Below the pieces are notes generated by a model. The model searched no databases. It saw nothing but the letters and a program-made list of their open reading frames with translations, and was not told the DNA's origin. Positions 16,166 through 26,134 of a stretch of DNA of 64,000 nt are shown here, one piece after another. Made by a program: the position numbers and the translations under genes. The first letter of the stretch is position 1; the number at the start of each line of letters is the position of its first letter. Origin of the DNA: Planctomycetales bacterium (GTDB lineage: Bacteria > Planctomycetota > Planctomycetia > Isosphaerales > Isosphaeraceae); assembly GCA_027451885.1 (NCBI GenBank), contig DAIDHX010000146.1, positions 1 through 64,000 of the forward strand, in the 5' to 3' direction.

Positions 16166-17215
16166 ATGTCTCGGAGACGATCCGGCTTCACGCTCATCGA
16201 GCTACTCGTAGTGATCGCCATCATCGCGGTTCTGATCGCGCTTTTGTTGCCGGCGGTTCAGGCAGCGCGGGAGGCTGCCCGCAGGGCCCAATGCATCAAC
16301 AATCTAAAACAGCTTGGCCTGGCTTTTCATAATTATGAGAACCAGTCTCGCAGTTTTCCGACCGGCGTGATCGCCGACGAGGGCAACCCGGTTACTGGAT
16401 GCGGGCGTTACATCTTCTCGGGCTGCCAGAACACACCCTGGTTTGTCCTGGCGTTGCCGCAGATCGAGCAGGCTCCGCTGGCGAACTCATTTAACTACTC
16501 CCTTGGGATGGAAGGTCCGTTCATGCCCTTGCCGCTTGGATTCTTCGCGAATTCAACGGTGTTCGGCGTCAAGATCTCGATCTTCCAATGTCCCAGCGAT
16601 CGTTCGAACCAGTTCCAGATCACGCCCCAATATGCCGGCGGAGCGCTCAGCAGCCCAATCGGCACGAAGGGAAATTACGGCGCCAGTTTCGGCAACACTT
16701 ACTGGGGGCAGAATATTCCAGCGACTTCGCCCCCGATGTTGGATCCCGTGACGGGACTGGTCCCAATGTTCATGCGGTCCCCGTTTGGGCACTACACGAT
16801 TCCGCTTGCGGCCGTCACCGACGGGCTCTCAAATACCGTTTTCGCGGCCGAGGTTCTCCAGGGCGAGCTATACGACGTCCGGGGGCTCGTCTGGTCGACG
16901 ATCCCGGGTGGTGGTTCGTTCTTTTCGCGCATGCCCCCGAACAATCCGGTCGACTATTACCAGACCGGGAACTACGGAGACCAGCTCAACCAGACGATTT
17001 TCTGCGTGAATGAGCCGGGCATGGATTTACCGTGTACCGGAGGCGCGGGTGATCAAATGGCCTACGCGGGTGCGCGGAGCCGCCATCCCGGCGGGATCAA
17101 CGTACTGCTGGGCGATGGATCAGCGCGATTCATCAAGAACTCAATCAACATGCGAGTCTGGATCGGCCTGAACACCATCCAGGGCGGGGAGGTCATCAGC
17201 GCAGATCAGTATTAA
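16166..17215 (+). CDS. DUF1559 protein with prepilin-type N-terminus
   Basis: A 349-residue member of the large planctomycete DUF1559 family. It begins with a type IV pilin-like motif: short basic leader, then [20 protein letters not shown], where cleavage and methylation would occur at G|F. The extended helix continues through [18 protein letters not shown]. The C-terminus carries the family's H-x9-DG signature ([18 protein letters not shown]). AGGAGG (16156-16161) precedes the ATG by 4 nt. Family members are pseudopilin-like exported proteins whose function is not established. It stands alone, followed by the convergent chemosensory cluster 27 nt away. Confidence 0.92.
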   Translation: MSRRRSGFTLIELLVVIAIIAVLIALLLPAVQAAREAARRAQCINNLKQLGLAFHNYENQSRSFPTGVIADEGNPVTGCGRYIFSGCQNTPWFVLALPQIEQAPLANSFNYSLGMEGPFMPLPLGFFANSTVFGVKISIFQCPSDRSNQFQITPQYAGGALSSPIGTKGNYGASFGNTYWGQNIPATSPPMLDPVTGLVPMFMRSPFGHYTIPLAAVTDGLSNTVFAAEVLQGELYDVRGLVWSTIPGGGSFFSRMPPNNPVDYYQTGNYGDQLNQTIFCVNEPGMDLPCTGGAGDQMAYAGARSRHPGGINVLLGDGSARFIKNSINMRVWIGLNTIQGGEVISADQY

Positions 17216-17242
17216 GCGCTCGCACTCTTGGCGGAGTATGGG

Positions 17243-18367
17243 TTAATACCAGGTGCCAACGTCGCTCGATGCGTTCCAGGCCAGAATACTGGCCGCGATT
17301 GCATCGAGCGGCAGTACGGCCTTGGCTGCGCCCCGGCGAATTGCTTCCCGTGGCATGCCGAAGACGACGCAAGTCGCTTCGTTCTGAGCGATCGTAAGTC
17401 CGCCGCTTTCGCGCATTTCGAGCAGCCCGCCTGCGCCGTCGTCTCCCATGCCGGTCATAATCACGCCCGCGGCGTACGGACCCGCCGCCTGCGCCGTGGA
17501 GCGGAAAAGCACCTCCACCGAGGGTTTGTGGCGGCAGACCGGCGGGCCCTCGACAAGTTCCACGCGGTATCCCGTGCCTGCTCGGCGCACCACGCCATGG
17601 ACGTCGCCGGGCACAATCAATGCACGGCCGTGACGGATCTGCTCGTGTTGCCGGGCCAGGGCAACCTCCATTTCGATCCGTGGATCATTATTGAGCCTCT
17701 GCGCAAAAGCCGCGGTGAACGCCGCGGGCATATGTTGCACGATCACGATGCCGGGCGAATTCTTGGGGAAGCCTGCCAGAAGCTGCTGGAGCGCCTGCAC
17801 GCCGCCGGTGGAGACCCCAACGGCGATCATGCGTTCGGTCGCACCCGCTCGTGAGGTGTACGGCAATTTGGGCAGGATGGCGTCGGCCATATGGCGGGGG
17901 TCCGTGGACGGCGTCCGTTCCTCGGAGATCGGAGCCCGCCCCGCTCGGGCCGCGTTCGTAATGCTTTCGATCAACCCTTGAGACCATTCGCTCATCCGCG
18001 ACGTGTCGTTCCAGTTGGGCTTGGCGATCACCTCCATCGCCCCCATCTCAAGCGCGGTCACCGCACGTTCGGCCTGAGCTGTGCAAAGAACGACCGGCAT
18101 CGGGTGCTGACGCATGAGCTTGCCCAGGAACGTGAGCCCGTCCATGCGCGGCATCTCAACGTCGAGCAAGATCACACCGGGAACGGATTTAGAGAGCATG
18201 GCGACCGCTTCATACGGGTCGGATGCCAGCACAACGCGAAAGCGCGGGTCGGACTCGATGATTGACTTCAGCCGCTGCCGGACGACTGCGCTATCGTCGA
18301 CAACAAGCACCTCAATGGGCTCGGACTGCGGAGATCGCCCTGAAGGATGAAGCTCTCGCCTGGCCAT
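17243..18367 (-). CDS. cheB: chemotaxis protein-glutamate methylesterase/glutamine deamidase
   Basis: A 374-residue protein with an N-terminal receiver (phosphoacceptor D69 in LLDVEMPRMDG, acidic pair in VVDDS) and a C-terminal methylesterase domain. The catalytic triad is visible as S186 (GVSTGG), H212 (VQHMP) and D309 (TGMGDDG). It removes methyl groups from receptor glutamates when phosphorylated by CheA, opposing CheR. It is the last gene of the chemosensory run; its ATG lies 5 nt after the cheR stop, so translation is probably coupled. Confidence 0.95.
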   Translation of the reverse strand: MARRELHPSGRSPQSEPIEVLVVDDSAVVRQRLKSIIESDPRFRVVLASDPYEAVAMLSKSVPGVILLDVEMPRMDGLTFLGKLMRQHPMPVVLCTAQAERAVTALEMGAMEVIAKPNWNDTSRMSEWSQGLIESITNAARAGRAPISEERTPSTDPRHMADAILPKLPYTSRAGATERMIAVGVSTGGVQALQQLLAGFPKNSPGIVIVQHMPAAFTAAFAQRLNNDPRIEMEVALARQHEQIRHGRALIVPGDVHGVVRRAGTGYRVELVEGPPVCRHKPSVEVLFRSTAQAAGPYAAGVIMTGMGDDGAGGLLEMRESGGLTIAQNEATCVVFGMPREAIRRGAAKAVLPLDAIAASILAWNASSDVGTWY

Positions 18368-18372
18368 CGCAA

Positions 18373-19236
18373 CTAGCCCTCCTTCTGGAACAGAGAAGGA
18401 GAGTGCTTGCGGAGATTGGCTGGAACTTCGGGCAGAATCTCGCCATTCCCCATCACGAGCCAGCCGCCTGGGCGGAGTTGCTGGGTCAGCCGGTGCAGCA
18501 GTGTGAGCCGCTCTTCGTCGGAAAAATAGATCGACACATTGCGGCAGAAGATCATGGGTAGGTCACCCGGCACCGGCCAGACCGGATTCCTCAGGTCGAT
18601 ATGCCGGAAGCGAACCATATCGCGGATTTCAGGCACCACACGGAAGGAGCCCTCACGAGGCCCACGCCCGAGCAAGAAGAACCTGCGCAGTCTAGGCGGA
18701 GAAATTCCTTGAACGTCGCGGGTGGTGTAGATGGCTCCCGCAGCGGCCTTGAGCATTTCGAGCGACAGATCGCTGGCCCAGATTTCGACTTTTTGAGCGA
18801 CGGTCGGGCCGAGCAACTCGAGGAGCACCATGGCCATGCTGTAGGGCTCCTGGCCGGAGGAACAGCCTGCCGACCAGATCCGCACAGGCTGGGAGGGTGA
18901 CTCCTTGAGCCAGGTTGCAACCCGCTCGGTCATGAATGTGAAATGGGCCGGCTCGCGGAAAAACGAGGTGTGGTTGACCGTGGAAAGATCGATCAAGAGC
19001 TGCGCGCCCCAGCCGTTGGGGTCGACGCGAAGCACCTGTTCATGAAACTGGGTAAAGCTTCGGTAGCTTTTCGCCTGCAATCGGGAACGCAATCGGGCCT
19101 GGAGCAAGCCCATTCGGTGCGATTCAAGCGTGATCCCGATCTGATGGCGCAGAAAGACCGTAATCGGAGTAAAGTCTTTCTCCGACCACGGCTCGGGCTC
19201 CGCCGGTGGGGGTGGCAGGCTTCCCGATGTCGCCAC
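18373..19236 (-). CDS. cheR: chemoreceptor methyltransferase
   Basis: S-adenosylmethionine-dependent methylation of receptor glutamates. The protein has the all-alpha N-terminal domain (FLRHQIGITLESHRMGLLQ, basic helix RLRSRLQAK) and the SAM-binding domain with WSAGCSSGQEPYSMAM and the downstream FCRNVSIYF motif. I favour GTG 19236, one base after the cheW stop, with GAGGG 9 nt upstream, giving 287 residues. GTG 19251, overlapping cheW, is an alternative. Which CheR subclass it belongs to, and whether it docks on a receptor pentapeptide, cannot be told by eye, but the neighbouring receptor has a candidate tail. Confidence 0.93.
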   Translation of the reverse strand: MATSGSLPPPPAEPEPWSEKDFTPITVFLRHQIGITLESHRMGLLQARLRSRLQAKSYRSFTQFHEQVLRVDPNGWGAQLLIDLSTVNHTSFFREPAHFTFMTERVATWLKESPSQPVRIWSAGCSSGQEPYSMAMVLLELLGPTVAQKVEIWASDLSLEMLKAAAGAIYTTRDVQGISPPRLRRFFLLGRGPREGSFRVVPEIRDMVRFRHIDLRNPVWPVPGDLPMIFCRNVSIYFSDEERLTLLHRLTQQLRPGGWLVMGNGEILPEVPANLRKHSPSLFQKEG

Positions 19237-19237
19237 G

Positions 19238-19747
19238 TTACACGCCCTCACCGCTCATCGACCCGAGAGTCGAAAAGATTCGATCAACATCCAGTACGAG
19301 CAAGAAGGCCTCTTGGTGACGGATCAGTCCGCGAACATACGGCGTGGCTTTTCCAAGTCCAAGCCTGGGAGCGGGTTGAATCTCGTCCTGAGGGATCTCA
19401 AGCACATCAGAAACGCGGTCGACAAGCAGACCCGTGATCTGGCGATCGTGTCCTGCGCCCGACTCCACGATCATGATGCAAGGCGCCCGGGACTGCTTGC
19501 TCTCCTTGGTTAGCCCAAACGGCGTCCTGAGATCATAAACCGGAACGACATGGCCGCGGAGATTGATCACGCCGAGCAAGTACCTGGGGCCGCCAGGAAC
19601 TTCCGTGAGCGATTGCATGTCCAGAATTTCTTGCACGCGCATCACCTCAAGGGCATACCCTTCGCCACCCAGACGAAAGACCACGAAAGACTGGGTGTGG
19701 TCGCTTTCGCTGGATTCCACACTGGCGTCGGTGATCACGTCGACCAT
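19238..19747 (-). CDS. cheW: chemotaxis coupling protein
   Basis: A 169-residue SH3-like adaptor linking receptor tips to CheA. Diagnostic sequence: FVVFRLGGEGYALEVMRVQEIL at the start of the domain (shown in part), then GVINLRGHVVPVYDLR and the C-terminal LLVDRVSDVLEI and LLVLDVDRIF strands. It sits between the receptor gene (111-nt gap) and cheR (1-nt gap). No extra domain is fused. Confidence 0.94.
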   Translation of the reverse strand: MVDVITDASVESSESDHTQSFVVFRLGGEGYALEVMRVQEILDMQSLTEVPGGPRYLLGVINLRGHVVPVYDLRTPFGLTKESKQSRAPCIMIVESGAGHDRQITGLLVDRVSDVLEIPQDEIQPAPRLGLGKATPYVRGLIRHQEAFLLVLDVDRIFSTLGSMSGEGV

Positions 19748-19858
19748 CGTACAACCCTCGGCCCTGGCCTGGCACTCTAATCAGGATTGGTTCCCTTTGC
19801 CCGCGAACCCGATCGCTGCGGATTCTCGGCAATCTGATGACCTGCAGGAATCCCTAGT

Positions 19859-21730
19859 TTACGAGAATCGCTGGAAGTTATCGTCGTCATCGAGACTCAC
19901 AATGACGCCCCCCCGAGGTGCGTTGTTGGACTGCGACGATTGAGGAGACTGCTGAGAGCCAGACATCCCCGACCCCGCTGTGTTCGGCGGCGCTGGGATT
20001 GCGTACGCGCTTAGGCCTGAAGTCGCATGCAGGTGCTGTTCCGAACTGTGAAGCGACTCCACTGAGCGTTTGTATGGTGATGGAAGCGGACGTGAGGACG
20101 CGTTGAGCTGCCCCCGCGCCGGCGTGCCGCGCGCCCGCAAGGGGGTGTCAGAGTGGATTCGGCCCATCTCATCGACCTCCGTCAGTTGAAAAAACTCGAT
20201 CTGGGTGTTCAGGTTCGAGGATTGCGAGGCCAGGCCATCGGCCGTCGCGGAAAGTTCGTGGCTCGCCGCAGCGTTTTGCTGGACCACCTCCTCGAGTTGA
20301 CTTACACCCACGTTGATTTCACGGATCGCGGTGGTTTGTTCCTGGGACGCCGCCGAGATCTCCTGAATCAGGTTGGAGACGTCGCGAATCATCGGTACGA
20401 TCCGGTCCAGCAAGGTGCCAGCATTCTCGGCAACGGCCACACTTTTCTTGGCCAGATCGCTGATCTGCTGAGCGGCCGCCTGGCTGCGCTCGGCCAACTT
20501 GCGCACCTCGCCTGCGACAACGGCAAACCCCTTGCCATGGGTGCCCGCTCTGGCCGCCTCGATCGCGGCATTGAGCGCGAGCAGATTCGTTTGATAGGCG
20601 ATATCGCCCACGATCATGATCCGCTGGGTGATTTCCCGCATGGCCACGACGGTCTCGCGCACGGCCTCGCCACCACGTTCGGCCTGGGTGCTAGCGTCGT
20701 TTGCCATGCGAGCCGTGTCCCGGGCATGTTGCGCGTTCCGGCCGACTGACGAGTCGACCGATTGCAGGCTGCTCGCGATTTCTTGAAGGGTCGCCGCCTG
20801 TTCCGCAGATCCCTGGGCAAGCTGATGAGCGCTGGAATTCAACTCGTTGCTCGCCGTGGAGACGGAGTTCGTCAGGTCGCGAATCTGGGTGATCACTTCC
20901 GACAATCGATCGACCACGGAATTCACCTGGATCGCCAGGTCGCCGAGTTCGTCGGAGCGCTTGAGCTCGGTGCGGCGATCAAGCCGGCCGTCCCGCAACA
21001 TCTGGGTGACGTCGATAATCTCCACGAGCGGGCGGACAAATCGCTTGCCGTACCAGGTTCCAAGCAGCAGCGTCAGCACGAGCACGATGCCCAGGATCCA
21101 GAGTGTTAGCGTCTGATTGTTGTAAATCGCTGCGAATGCCACTTCACGAGGCATCATCACCAGGGTGACAAAACCGTGGCGCCCCGTCTCAACCAGGCCG
21201 CTTGCAACGGGGATAGGATAGTACGCCACGAACTCTCCGCGTGACTTGGGGTCGTTCGAGAAGAGCGAGGTCATCGACCGCTCGGGCGCGACCAGCACTG
21301 TGTCGAATAACCCGACCGCCTTGTTGGCGAGGTTCAGATAGCGCGACTCGAACTGCGATGCCTGCGGCTTGGGATCGAAAGCGCCGTTGAAATCTCGGCG
21401 GGCCAGCAACACGTCGTGGGGGTTGATCAGATAAACCTGCGCCCCTTCGAGCTTGAACGCACCGAGTTCGCGTTCGATGACGCCGCGAATCTCGTTGCGC
21501 TCATTGTCGCTCAGCGCTCCCTTCTTGGCGGAATCGAGCATCTCGGGCTTCAGTTCGAGTATCGACCCCACGTCCTTGCTGATGGACGCCGCGACAAGCC
21601 CGATCATCAGCGTCTGCGTTTTACGGAATTCGTCGTTCGCCTGATAAGCGAATCCCGCGATCACGACCGCCGGCACAATGCCGAAGAGCACAAGCGCAGT
21701 CGTGATTTGCTTGCCGAGACTGATTCTCAT
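19859..21730 (-). CDS. methyl-accepting chemotaxis protein with a long C-terminal tail
   Basis: A 623-residue transmembrane receptor. TM1 is about residues 8-28, a periplasmic sensor of about 170 residues follows, TM2 is about 206-228 ([20 protein letters not shown]), then a HAMP domain and the signalling coiled coil. The tip has the conserved hairpin around [18 protein letters not shown] and [18 protein letters not shown]. After the coiled coil comes about 85 residues of Ser/Pro/Gly-rich linker ending in [10 protein letters not shown]. The last five residues before Ser, NFQRF, fit the x-aromatic-x-x-aromatic pattern of CheR-docking pentapeptides such as NWETF. The start overlaps the cheA stop by 4 nt (ATGA). 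The ligand is unknown. Confidence 0.94.
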   Translation of the reverse strand: MRISLGKQITTALVLFGIVPAVVIAGFAYQANDEFRKTQTLMIGLVAASISKDVGSILELKPEMLDSAKKGALSDNERNEIRGVIERELGAFKLEGAQVYLINPHDVLLARRDFNGAFDPKPQASQFESRYLNLANKAVGLFDTVLVAPERSMTSLFSNDPKSRGEFVAYYPIPVASGLVETGRHGFVTLVMMPREVAFAAIYNNQTLTLWILGIVLVLTLLLGTWYGKRFVRPLVEIIDVTQMLRDGRLDRRTELKRSDELGDLAIQVNSVVDRLSEVITQIRDLTNSVSTASNELNSSAHQLAQGSAEQAATLQEIASSLQSVDSSVGRNAQHARDTARMANDASTQAERGGEAVRETVVAMREITQRIMIVGDIAYQTNLLALNAAIEAARAGTHGKGFAVVAGEVRKLAERSQAAAQQISDLAKKSVAVAENAGTLLDRIVPMIRDVSNLIQEISAASQEQTTAIREINVGVSQLEEVVQQNAAASHELSATADGLASQSSNLNTQIEFFQLTEVDEMGRIHSDTPLRARGTPARGQLNASSRPLPSPYKRSVESLHSSEQHLHATSGLSAYAIPAPPNTAGSGMSGSQQSPQSSQSNNAPRGGVIVSLDDDDNFQRFS

Positions 21731-23982
21731 GAATAGCTCTCCGCCTGCGCGGCGACCGGTCGATAGGACCGGACCGAGCGTTCCGCGAGCCGTGATTCGG
21801 AGACCACGGCTGAAAGATCAAGGATGAGTGAGACCGCGCCGTCGCCGAGAATCGTTGCACCCGAGAATCGTCCCAGCCCGTACAATCCCTCGCCAAGCGA
21901 TTGAATGACCGCCTGAACACGGCCGACCAGTCGATCGACCGCCACGCCCACGCGTTGACCAGCGTGTCGTGTCAGGAGTAATTCTTGCCGCGCTGGGGCC
22001 GAACCGTCAGCGTGGAAGAGTGTTCGCAAGGAGACCACGGGCACGAGCTCTCCACGCACGGCCACGCACGGCCGACCTTCGGCCAGGGCGGACTGGGCTC
22101 CCTGGAGCGACACGCATTCCTCAACCTGGGCGAGTGGGACCACGAACCGCCCTCCCGCGATTTCAACCAGCAGGCCGTCGATCAGGGCCAGCGTGAGAGG
22201 CAGACGAAAAACGAATGCCGTTCCCTTGCCCGGCATGCTTTCGACGGAGACACCGCCTCGAAGCGCCCGCACGGCGTCGCGCACGACATCGAGCCCGACG
22301 CCGCGCCCGGAAAGCTCCGTCACCGAATCGCGTGTGGAGAAGCCAGGCTCGAAGATCAGGCTCACGACCCGGGGATCATCGGGGGGCGTGCCCGTTGGTA
22401 CCATGCGAAGCGCGATCCCTTTTCGAACGATCTTTTCGCGATCCAGCCCACGGCCGTCGTCTTCCACGCGAATCGCCACACGATCCCCCTCGTGCCCCGC
22501 TGTCAGGGTGATCCGGCCGGCGCGTGGCTTTCCCCTGGCAACGCGTTCGTCGGGCGGCTCGAGTGCATGATCTACCGCGTTGCGGATCAGATGGATCATC
22601 GGGTCGGCCAGGCGCTCAACGATGGTACGGTCGAGCCGCGTGTCCTGGCCCACAATTTTGAGATCGATCTCCTTGCCGGATCGGTCCGAGAGGTCGCGCA
22701 CGACGCGAGGGAAACGCGAAAAGAGCTCATCCACCGGCACCATCCGGAGCTCGAGAGTGGTGTCACGGATCTGGCGGCTGACGCGTTCGAGCGCTTCAAG
22801 TGCGTGGCTCCAGGCGTCGATGCCGCGGTGTTCGCGCAAGCCCATGAGGTTGTCGGAGAGGACGACGAGCTCACCTGCGAGTCCAACAAGGTCGTCAAGC
22901 TGGGCGGCGTCAACGCGAATACGGGCGTGGGGTCGAGGCGGGGTCGCGGTGGGCGTGGGCGGCGGTGCTGGCGCGCTCGGTCCTGGTGGGGTAGGCGTGG
23001 GCGGAGGGGTCTCGGATCGTGCGCGGGCAACGGCGGGTGATTCCGTGACCTGCCGCGGAATCGCCGCTAGCTGGACCAACCCGCCGGCTGATGTTCCCAC
23101 CGGCTCGGTCTCGCCTGTTTCGGTCGCGAGCCTGATCTTGATCTCGCTGTCCATCGCTAGAAAGAGGAACACTTCCTCGATGCGTTCCAGCGGTACGGTG
23201 GTCGTCAGCGTGATCTGCCAGCTCAGATACGACCTTTCCGGATCGATCGAATCGATGCCCGGAACATCGGACGTATCGGCCACCAGTTCGAGCTCGCCAA
23301 GTTCGCGTAATTCGTCGAGGATCCCGGCCATATTCACGCCCCGGCGCAGAATATCCGGCCCGGGGCGCAACAGGATCTGATACTGACCGGCCTTGGGTTC
23401 GGCTTTCTGCCGTGCGCGGGAACGCCGCGGGGTGGATGCCTTCTTGCTGCGTGACTTCCTGGCGGGGAGCGGGGCCCCCACGGGCTCGCGTTCAGGGGCA
23501 GAAGCAACAACCGCCACAGGCGCAGGTGGTTCCGCCGCCGCGGCGCGGCCACTTTCGCCCAGCAGGTCCGCAAGCCGCGCCACCAATTCGCTTGACGGCG
23601 GAATCGGCGAATGCGCAGCCTCGGCTTCCACCATCGCGGCCAGATGGTCGCGCGCCTCGAGCAAACAACTGATAATCTCGGAGTCAACCCCCATCGCGCC
23701 CGAACGGATCCTGTCGAGCACCGCCTCTATGCCGTGGGTGAACTCGGCGATCGCGCCCAGGCCGACCATCGCCGCCGCGCCCTTCAGACTGTGGGCCGCC
23801 CGGAATGTCCTATCAAGGTGCGCACGGTCTCCGCGCCTGCGTTCGAGATCCATCAGCCCTTCTTCCAGGCCGATCAGAAGCTCGCGCGCTTCCTCGTGAA
23901 ACATCTCGCGAAAGCGGTCCTCAGCACTACTCAACGGCTTGAACCCCCTCTGCCTTGATGGCGGCCGACCCTCTTTCTCCAC
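21727..23982 (-). CDS. cheA: chemotaxis histidine kinase
   Basis: A 751-residue autokinase that phosphorylates CheY and CheB. Domains in order: Hpt/P1 with phospho-His H64 in AAHSLKGAA; a Pro-rich linker; a P2-like domain (residues about 205-300); a second Pro-rich linker; dimerisation helices; the ATPase with N box [13 protein letters not shown]1 box [10 protein letters not shown] box FEPGFST and G2 box GRGVGLDVV; and a C-terminal CheW-like P5 domain. The start is a GTG; GGGAG is about 17 nt upstream, so the start is less sure than the gene. The stop overlaps the receptor ATG, so the two are translationally coupled. Confidence 0.95.
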   Translation of the reverse strand: MEKEGRPPSRQRGFKPLSSAEDRFREMFHEEARELLIGLEEGLMDLERRRGDRAHLDRTFRAAHSLKGAAAMVGLGAIAEFTHGIEAVLDRIRSGAMGVDSEIISCLLEARDHLAAMVEAEAAHSPIPPSSELVARLADLLGESGRAAAAEPPAPVAVVASAPEREPVGAPLPARKSRSKKASTPRRSRARQKAEPKAGQYQILLRPGPDILRRGVNMAGILDELRELGELELVADTSDVPGIDSIDPERSYLSWQITLTTTVPLERIEEVFLFLAMDSEIKIRLATETGETEPVGTSAGGLVQLAAIPRQVTESPAVARARSETPPPTPTPPGPSAPAPPPTPTATPPRPHARIRVDAAQLDDLVGLAGELVVLSDNLMGLREHRGIDAWSHALEALERVSRQIRDTTLELRMVPVDELFSRFPRVVRDLSDRSGKEIDLKIVGQDTRLDRTIVERLADPMIHLIRNAVDHALEPPDERVARGKPRAGRITLTAGHEGDRVAIRVEDDGRGLDREKIVRKGIALRMVPTGTPPDDPRVVSLIFEPGFSTRDSVTELSGRGVGLDVVRDAVRALRGGVSVESMPGKGTAFVFRLPLTLALIDGLLVEIAGGRFVVPLAQVEECVSLQGAQSALAEGRPCVAVRGELVPVVSLRTLFHADGSAPARQELLLTRHAGQRVGVAVDRLVGRVQAVIQSLGEGLYGLGRFSGATILGDGAVSLILDLSAVVSESRLAERSVRSYRPVAAQAESYS

Positions 23983-24006
23983 CCTGACACTTTCGTTCTC
24001 CCACGG

Positions 24007-24372
24007 CTAACTTGGCAATGCTCGCTTGACCCATCGCCTCAAGCTCTCAGGCTCAACAGGCTTAACCAACCATCCGGTCACGCCATGGCGTTGCTGGGGA
24101 TCGATCTCGTGAGGCTTGCGTGAGGAAAGTACGAGCACGGGCAAGAAACGGTGCGCGGGCAGTTCACGAACGGCAGCGAGCAATCCCAGGCCATCCAGGT
24201 TCGGCATCTCGAGATCCGTGAGCAGCAAATCGCAGTCTGATTCGCGCAGGATCTCAAGCGCGGCCGCACCGTCCGACACAGACACCACTCGGACGTCGAG
24301 CTCGGCGAGCTGTTCCGCCACCCAGCGCCGGACTGAGGCGCTATCGTCGGCGTGAAGCACGGTCTTGCTCAT
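24007..24372 (-). CDS. cheY: single-domain response regulator (CheY-like)
   Basis: A 121-residue stand-alone receiver. It has the acidic pair ADD (8-10), phosphoacceptor D53 in LLTDLEMPNLDG, the switch Ser in LVLSSRKP, and the conserved Lys in WLVKPVEP. It lies 24 nt before cheA in the same run and is the obvious phospho-acceptor of CheA. The frame stays open upstream of ATG 24372, but that extension has no receiver sequence and overlaps the STAS gene in another frame, so the ATG with MSKTVLHADDS is taken. Output could be the flagellar motor or another target; no flagellar genes are in the window. Confidence 0.9.
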   Translation of the reverse strand: MSKTVLHADDSASVRRWVAEQLAELDVRVVSVSDGAAALEILRESDCDLLLTDLEMPNLDGLGLLAAVRELPAHRFLPVLVLSSRKPHEIDPQQRHGVTGWLVKPVEPESLRRWVKRALPS

Positions 24373-24436
24373 GGAATTCGAACCGTCCTGGAGTCGTCGC
24401 CGTGCGGTCGGGCTGCTTTCGTGTCTCCGCTCGGCT

Positions 24437-24733
24437 TCATTCGCTGATCCCGGCCAGCCAGTCACCCAGTCCGCACCTGGAGGCAAGCCCCGAAAACACG
24501 CCCGGCGCGCCTGCAACTTGAACCGCCAGCCCATGTTCCTTCGCCGATCGCTCGAGCGCCAGCAAAAGTTGCAACCCGGCGAGATCCCAGCTCGTGGTAT
24601 CCGCCAGCTCAATCCGGATCGGCTTCCCTGCCGATATTGCCCGCGCAAGCGTCTCTCGCACCCCGATCGCTTCATAAAGAGTGATCGGTCCCGCCAGCGC
24701 GACCGTTTCCAGATCTCGAGGTTCGACCGCCAT
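24437..24733 (-). CDS. STAS-domain protein, phosphoserine position lost
   Basis: A 98-residue single STAS domain of the anti-sigma-antagonist fold (ITLYEAIGVRETLARAI, IRIELADTTSWDLAGLQLLLAL, GLAVQVAG). In SpoIIAA/RsbV the helix start reads D-S-S/T-G with the first Ser phosphorylated. Here it reads D50-L51-A52-G53, so that Ser is absent. It lies between the PP2C phosphatase gene and cheY on the same strand. The context implies a partner-switching or scaffolding role linked to chemosensory signalling, but the usual phosphorylation control appears missing. MlaB-like lipid-transport STAS proteins are an alternative family, less likely here. Confidence 0.8.
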   Translation of the reverse strand: MAVEPRDLETVALAGPITLYEAIGVRETLARAISAGKPIRIELADTTSWDLAGLQLLLALERSAKEHGLAVQVAGAPGVFSGLASRCGLGDWLAGISE

Positions 24734-24847
24734 AACCCCCGTACCATATCTCGCACGACGAACCGTCGCGGCGGCTCGGCGATCGTGCTCGGCCGATGGA
24801 CTGACCGTCTTTTCAGTCTATCACGCCCTGCGCGGATTGGGGAACAA

Positions 24848-26017
24848 TCACCCCACGTGATGTTGCACGACAATGATGTTGATGTCGTCTGCCGGACGGC
24901 CAGGGGAGGTGTGTTCTGCGATCGCCCGATCAACCTGGCTGAGAATCTCGCTAGGATCAGCCCCGTGGTAGGACTGAAGCACTGTCTTGAGCCGGTCCTC
25001 GCCGAAGAGGACATCGGAGGGATCCATCGCGTCGGTGAGCCCGTCGGTGTAAATCACGAGCGACTCGCCTTCGCAAATTCGATCGACGGAACCGGCGGTG
25101 CCATCCACCATGCCAATTCCAAGCATTCCCGGGTTGGAGACCAGCGTCCGCGGCCCTTTGGGCCCGACGATGATCGCTGGCGGATGACCCACCCCCGCAT
25201 ATCGGACAAGCCCTGTCTCCTCGTCGGCGATCAAATAAAACGCGGTGCAAAAGTATCCCTCGGGGAAATATTGCTCGGCGGCGCTATCAAGCCCCGCGAG
25301 CAGCTCGCCCGGCTCCATGACGGCGAGCGACAACGGCGCAGCAAGTGCCTTCACCATGCCTGAGAGCATCGCCGAATTCACCCCGTGGCCGGACACATCC
25401 GCCACCAGAATTCCCAGGCGATTGTTGTCCAGCCGGTAGAAGTCGTACACGTCGCCGCCAAGCTCGTTGGCCGGCTTGTATCGCACCGCCGCACGAAGGA
25501 CGCCACGAGGTTTCGGCGGCCGCGGCATCAGCGCGAACTGGACCTTCCGCGCAAGATCGAGCTCAAAGCTCATCTTCTTGTGAGCCGCCTCAAGCTGGCG
25601 ATTACGCTCCGTTACCTCTCGATTCAAATCCGCAAGACGCAGGTGCGCCTTGAGCCGCGCACACAGCTCCCGAAACTCATCCGGCCCCTTCGGCTTTTGG
25701 ATGTAGTCATCCGCCCCAGCCTCCAGCCCCGCGATCCGGTTCTTGATCTCGCCCAGCGTGGTGAGCATGAGCACGGGAATCGCACGCAGGTCCTTATCCT
25801 GCTTCACGGCATGGCAAAACCCCACGCCGTCCAGTTCGGGCATCTCGTAGTCGGTGAGCATGATCTCCGGTGGCGGATCCATGCGCGCCTTCGCTAGCCC
25901 CTGAAGACCATCGTTGGCCGTCTCGACGGAATATCCCTCCTCGGCGAGCATGCTCGAGAGCATGCGTCTCATCGTCGAGCTATCTTCCACGAGCAACAGT
26001 CGGCGGGAGGGCTTCAA
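24848..26017 (-). CDS. response regulator with PP2C-type (SpoIIE/RsbU) serine phosphatase output
   Basis: A 389-residue protein. Receiver domain 1-120 has phosphoacceptor D56 (LTDYEMPELDG) and conserved Lys in YIQKPKGP. A coiled-coil linker (about 125-160) leads to a PPM phosphatase domain with metal-binding motifs GGDVYDFY, VADVSGHGVNSAM, YTDGLTDA and the terminal DDINIIVV. Such proteins dephosphorylate STAS antagonists when their receiver is phosphorylated, so CheA is a plausible input. The start is TTG with GGAG at 7-nt spacing; no better start is nearby. First gene of the chemosensory run, 118 nt before the next gene (STAS). Confidence 0.92.
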   Translation of the reverse strand: MKPSRRLLLVEDSSTMRRMLSSMLAEEGYSVETANDGLQGLAKARMDPPPEIMLTDYEMPELDGVGFCHAVKQDKDLRAIPVLMLTTLGEIKNRIAGLEAGADDYIQKPKGPDEFRELCARLKAHLRLADLNREVTERNRQLEAAHKKMSFELDLARKVQFALMPRPPKPRGVLRAAVRYKPANELGGDVYDFYRLDNNRLGILVADVSGHGVNSAMLSGMVKALAAPLSLAVMEPGELLAGLDSAAEQYFPEGYFCTAFYLIADEETGLVRYAGVGHPPAIIVGPKGPRTLVSNPGMLGIGMVDGTAGSVDRICEGESLVIYTDGLTDAMDPSDVLFGEDRLKTVLQSYHGADPSEILSQVDRAIAEHTSPGRPADDINIIVVQHHVG

Positions 26018-26134
26018 GCCGCGGCTCCGTACGTGGACCCGAATCCAATCGCAAATCTGGCATTCAAGAATAGAAAGCGAGAGGGAAGGCTGTCTAGGGA
26101 TGAGACAAGGCGAACGGTCCCGCGGACAGCCTGG

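Noticed and set aside
21985-23040. 351-codon plus-strand frame inside cheA
   Set aside because: Antisense shadow of a clear CheA gene; low-complexity Gly/Arg end.
24373-25014. N-terminal extension of the CheY frame giving 335 residues
   Set aside because: The extension has no receiver or other domain and overlaps the STAS and phosphatase genes; the ATG at 24372 begins the receiver.
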